A stretch of 64,000 nucleotides of DNA. It comes from Nostoc sp. 'Lobaria pulmonaria (5183) cyanobiont'. GTDB lineage: Bacteria > Cyanobacteriota > Cyanobacteriia > Cyanobacteriales > Nostocaceae. The notes below the pieces were generated by a model that saw nothing but the letters and a program-made list of their open reading frames with translations, had not been told where the DNA came from and made no database searches. Position 1 is the stretch's first letter. Each line of letters starts with the position of its first letter. The position numbers were made by a program, and so were the translations under genes. The stretch spans positions 3,208,545 to 3,272,544 of the forward strand of contig NZ_CP026692.1 in assembly GCF_002949795.1 (NCBI RefSeq), in the 5' to 3' direction. Below, piece by piece: positions 62,648-64,000 of the stretch.

Positions 62648-64000
62648 TCATTCAGATAGGCGTTCTCGAAAATAAAGGCGATATAAATTACAAAGGCATT
62701 GAACTTTATTTTCTTTAAATTCAATTAAGCCCAGACTGCGTAATTTAAAACTTTGTGCATAATCTAAATGAACAGGAATATCACTCTTGATAACTTTTTG
62801 GAGCGCTGTTTTTAACAATATATCTTCTTCCAACAGTGAAAGATAGGGATGTAAAAAGCCTCTAAATAATCCCTCATCAGTGGGCGCAATTTTCAGAAAT
62901 TGTTCTAAAGTTAAATTACCTGTGGCAATTTGATAAAGAGCAGTCCTTAATAAATAAGGATGACCATCAAGCATTCCCCTTAATTGTCCGATTTGTGTAT
63001 CCGACCAATTTAATTTATGTCGTTGGACTAATTCTTTTATTTGTGTGGCGTTGAATTCTCCTATTTCAACAGATAAACCCACATTAAAGGGGGATTGGTT
63101 GACATTTAAGGAAACATATACTTCTTGAGAATGAGCAATTACTAAACGCAATTTTTGCCAGATTTCTTCGTTTTTACCGTTTTCATGCCAAGCTCGGAGT
63201 AGTGCAAAAAATTCTTGAGCAATTTCGGGATAAGGAAAAATTTTGTCAATATCATCTAAGCCTAATAGTAAGGGAGTATCAATATTTTTTAATAAATAGT
63301 CTTTTAAATAATTAGTGCAGTTAACTTGACTGCTTAAGCGTCTTTTCCAACACTGATCTATTTTATCTTCTAGCCCTAATTCATAACTCAGAGTTGCACA
63401 GAATGCCTGTAAAAAATTATTGAGATCGGTAAGATTTTCTTTACTCCATAAATTAAGAGAAACTGGGCGATAACCTTTTTGTTTACTATAGTCAAGAATG
63501 CGGCTTATTAAAGAACTTTTACCCATCTTTTGCGGCGCTTTGATGCGGATTAACGCCCCTGGTTGCAGGATGGATTCATAACATTTAATTTCCACCTCTG
63601 GACGCTCGATATAAAAGGGGGAGTTAAGAGGAACTTGACCATCAGTATTTTCAAAAATTACTGAGGAGTTGTTCTGTTTGACTTTTGATGTTGGTTGTTC
63701 AACAATGCCTAGATTAAGTAGCAATTGTTGCTTAATAAACTGACTAACTCCCTTGTAGACTAAATTCTCTGTTGATTTTGGCTTGGTGATAGAAAGATGG
63801 TCGTCATCTGTAGCGGTAGGTTGGACATCTTTGATGCCTGGGTTAGCGCTATCTGGGTCTACAACTAAAAAACCTTGAGTGGGTTTCGTTTCATAATAAA
63901 CTTTTGTAGTAATTTCCAAGGAATCAACATTTTGCCGATACCACTCGTTAAGTTGACGCAGTTGGGGAATATGTGATTTCAATTCATTAACACTAACAGA
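62648..64000 (-). CDS. Hydrolase-AAA conflict-type ATPase (5' end outside window)
   Basis: The 3' 450 codons of a larger gene; the frame stays open to the window edge. The upstream part (LVVDPDSANPGIKDVQPTAT and DDDHLSITKPKSTENLVYKG) looks like the end of an alpha/beta-hydrolase effector domain of the kind found in STAND/AAA conflict proteins. From about 63590 the AAA domain follows: IRIKAPQKMGKSSLISRIL (Walker A, with GKSS), LLLGLDDIDKIF (Walker B), FARLLRAWHENG-like sensor region, and a winged-helix end (LRTALYQIATGNLTLEQFL). Such ATPases are often defence or signalling proteins. The start is not visible. Confidence 0.72.
   Translation of the reverse strand, partial: SVSVNELKSHIPQLRQLNEWYRQNVDSLEITTKVYYETKPTQGFLVVDPDSANPGIKDVQPTATDDDHLSITKPKSTENLVYKGVSQFIKQQLLLNLGIVEQPTSKVKQNNSSVIFENTDGQVPLNSPFYIERPEVEIKCYESILQPGALIRIKAPQKMGKSSLISRILDYSKQKGYRPVSLNLWSKENLTDLNNFLQAFCATLSYELGLEDKIDQCWKRRLSSQVNCTNYLKDYLLKNIDTPLLLGLDDIDKIFPYPEIAQEFFALLRAWHENGKNEEIWQKLRLVIAHSQEVYVSLNVNQSPFNVGLSVEIGEFNATQIKELVQRHKLNWSDTQIGQLRGMLDGHPYLLRTALYQIATGNLTLEQFLKIAPTDEGLFRGFLHPYLSLLEEDILLKTALQKVIKSDIPVHLDYAQSFKLRSLGLIEFKENKVQCLCNLYRLYFRERLSE

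Noticed and set aside
1..64000. tRNA or rRNA genes
   Set aside because: I looked for TTCGA-type T-loops with paired stems and saw none that also had an acceptor and anticodon arm. Without tRNAscan this is not exhaustive.

Overview
The window is chromosomal DNA from a filamentous, Nostoc/Anabaena-type cyanobacterium. The evidence is the very dense HIP1 octamer GCGATCGC, dispersed AATTACGAATTAC-type and short tandem repeats, the NDH-1 subunits NdhF1 and NdhD1, the LysR regulator RbcR, a long-chain flavodoxin, and many cyanobacterial families (Uma2, DUF29, DUF433, NnrU, DALR-only protein). The density is moderate, with AT-rich spacers, remnants and small accessory cassettes between housekeeping genes.

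Layout. 1-9.3 kb: a small HExxH protein, a cyclic-nucleotide-binding/transglutaminase fusion, a lipoprotein substrate-binding protein, DNA polymerase I, a HAD hydrolase and a catalysis-free ArgRS-like protein. 9.6-15 kb: a Crp-family regulator, then a minus-strand cluster of a membrane-anchored Ser/Thr kinase followed by three solute-binding proteins (two intact, one collapsed to a remnant) that share the same N-terminal anchor beginning MSQKNET. 15.2-25 kb: rbcR, NnrU protein, a thioredoxin-like protein, ndhF1 and ndhD1; the ndhF1-ndhD1 pair is split by about 2.9 kb carrying two divergent DUF4258/YgiT-zinc-finger toxin-antitoxin-like pairs and an IS5-family element with a clear 3-bp target duplication. 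25.4-31.6 kb: accessory belt with Uma2, a MazF-like pair, a two-gene glycine-rich helical cassette, DUF29/DUF433 and a brnTA module sitting between a complete lapA-like gene and a 233-bp truncated copy of it. 31.7-36.5 kb: phosphoglucomutase, a RecB/Cas4-like nuclease and a run of SUKH and other immunity-type genes with no toxin. 36.6-46.6 kb: propeller-transglutaminase, Ca2+-type P-ATPase, recF, MgtC-like protein and a divergent PEP-synthase-like protein. 46.6-50.6 kb: an AAA ATPase coupled to a TOPRIM-like DUF4276 protein (candidate defence module), a baeRF-like protein and a DUF1361 membrane protein. 51-53.4 kb: poorly conserved genes and a decayed cbiM. 54.2-60.3 kb: GT2-GtrA and GT39-type glycosyltransferases and a nucleotidyltransferase/phosphomannomutase fusion. 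60.5-64 kb: a small secreted protein, flavodoxin, an IsiC-like hydrolase and the 3' part of a hydrolase-AAA conflict-type protein running off the window.

How it works together. The core genes cover DNA replication and repair (polA, recF), cyclic electron flow and CO2 uptake (NDH-1), Calvin-cycle regulation (RbcR), iron-stress electron transfer (flavodoxin) and sugar-nucleotide/glycan assembly. The accessory genes are mostly toxin-antitoxin, immunity or defence-like modules that have landed between or inside these operons. The most promising uncharacterised units are the AAA-DUF4276 pair (46581-48367), the glycine-rich two-gene cassette (28280-29662), and the kinase plus anchored binding-protein cluster (10424-14938). 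All family assignments come from motif recognition by eye; no database search was run.
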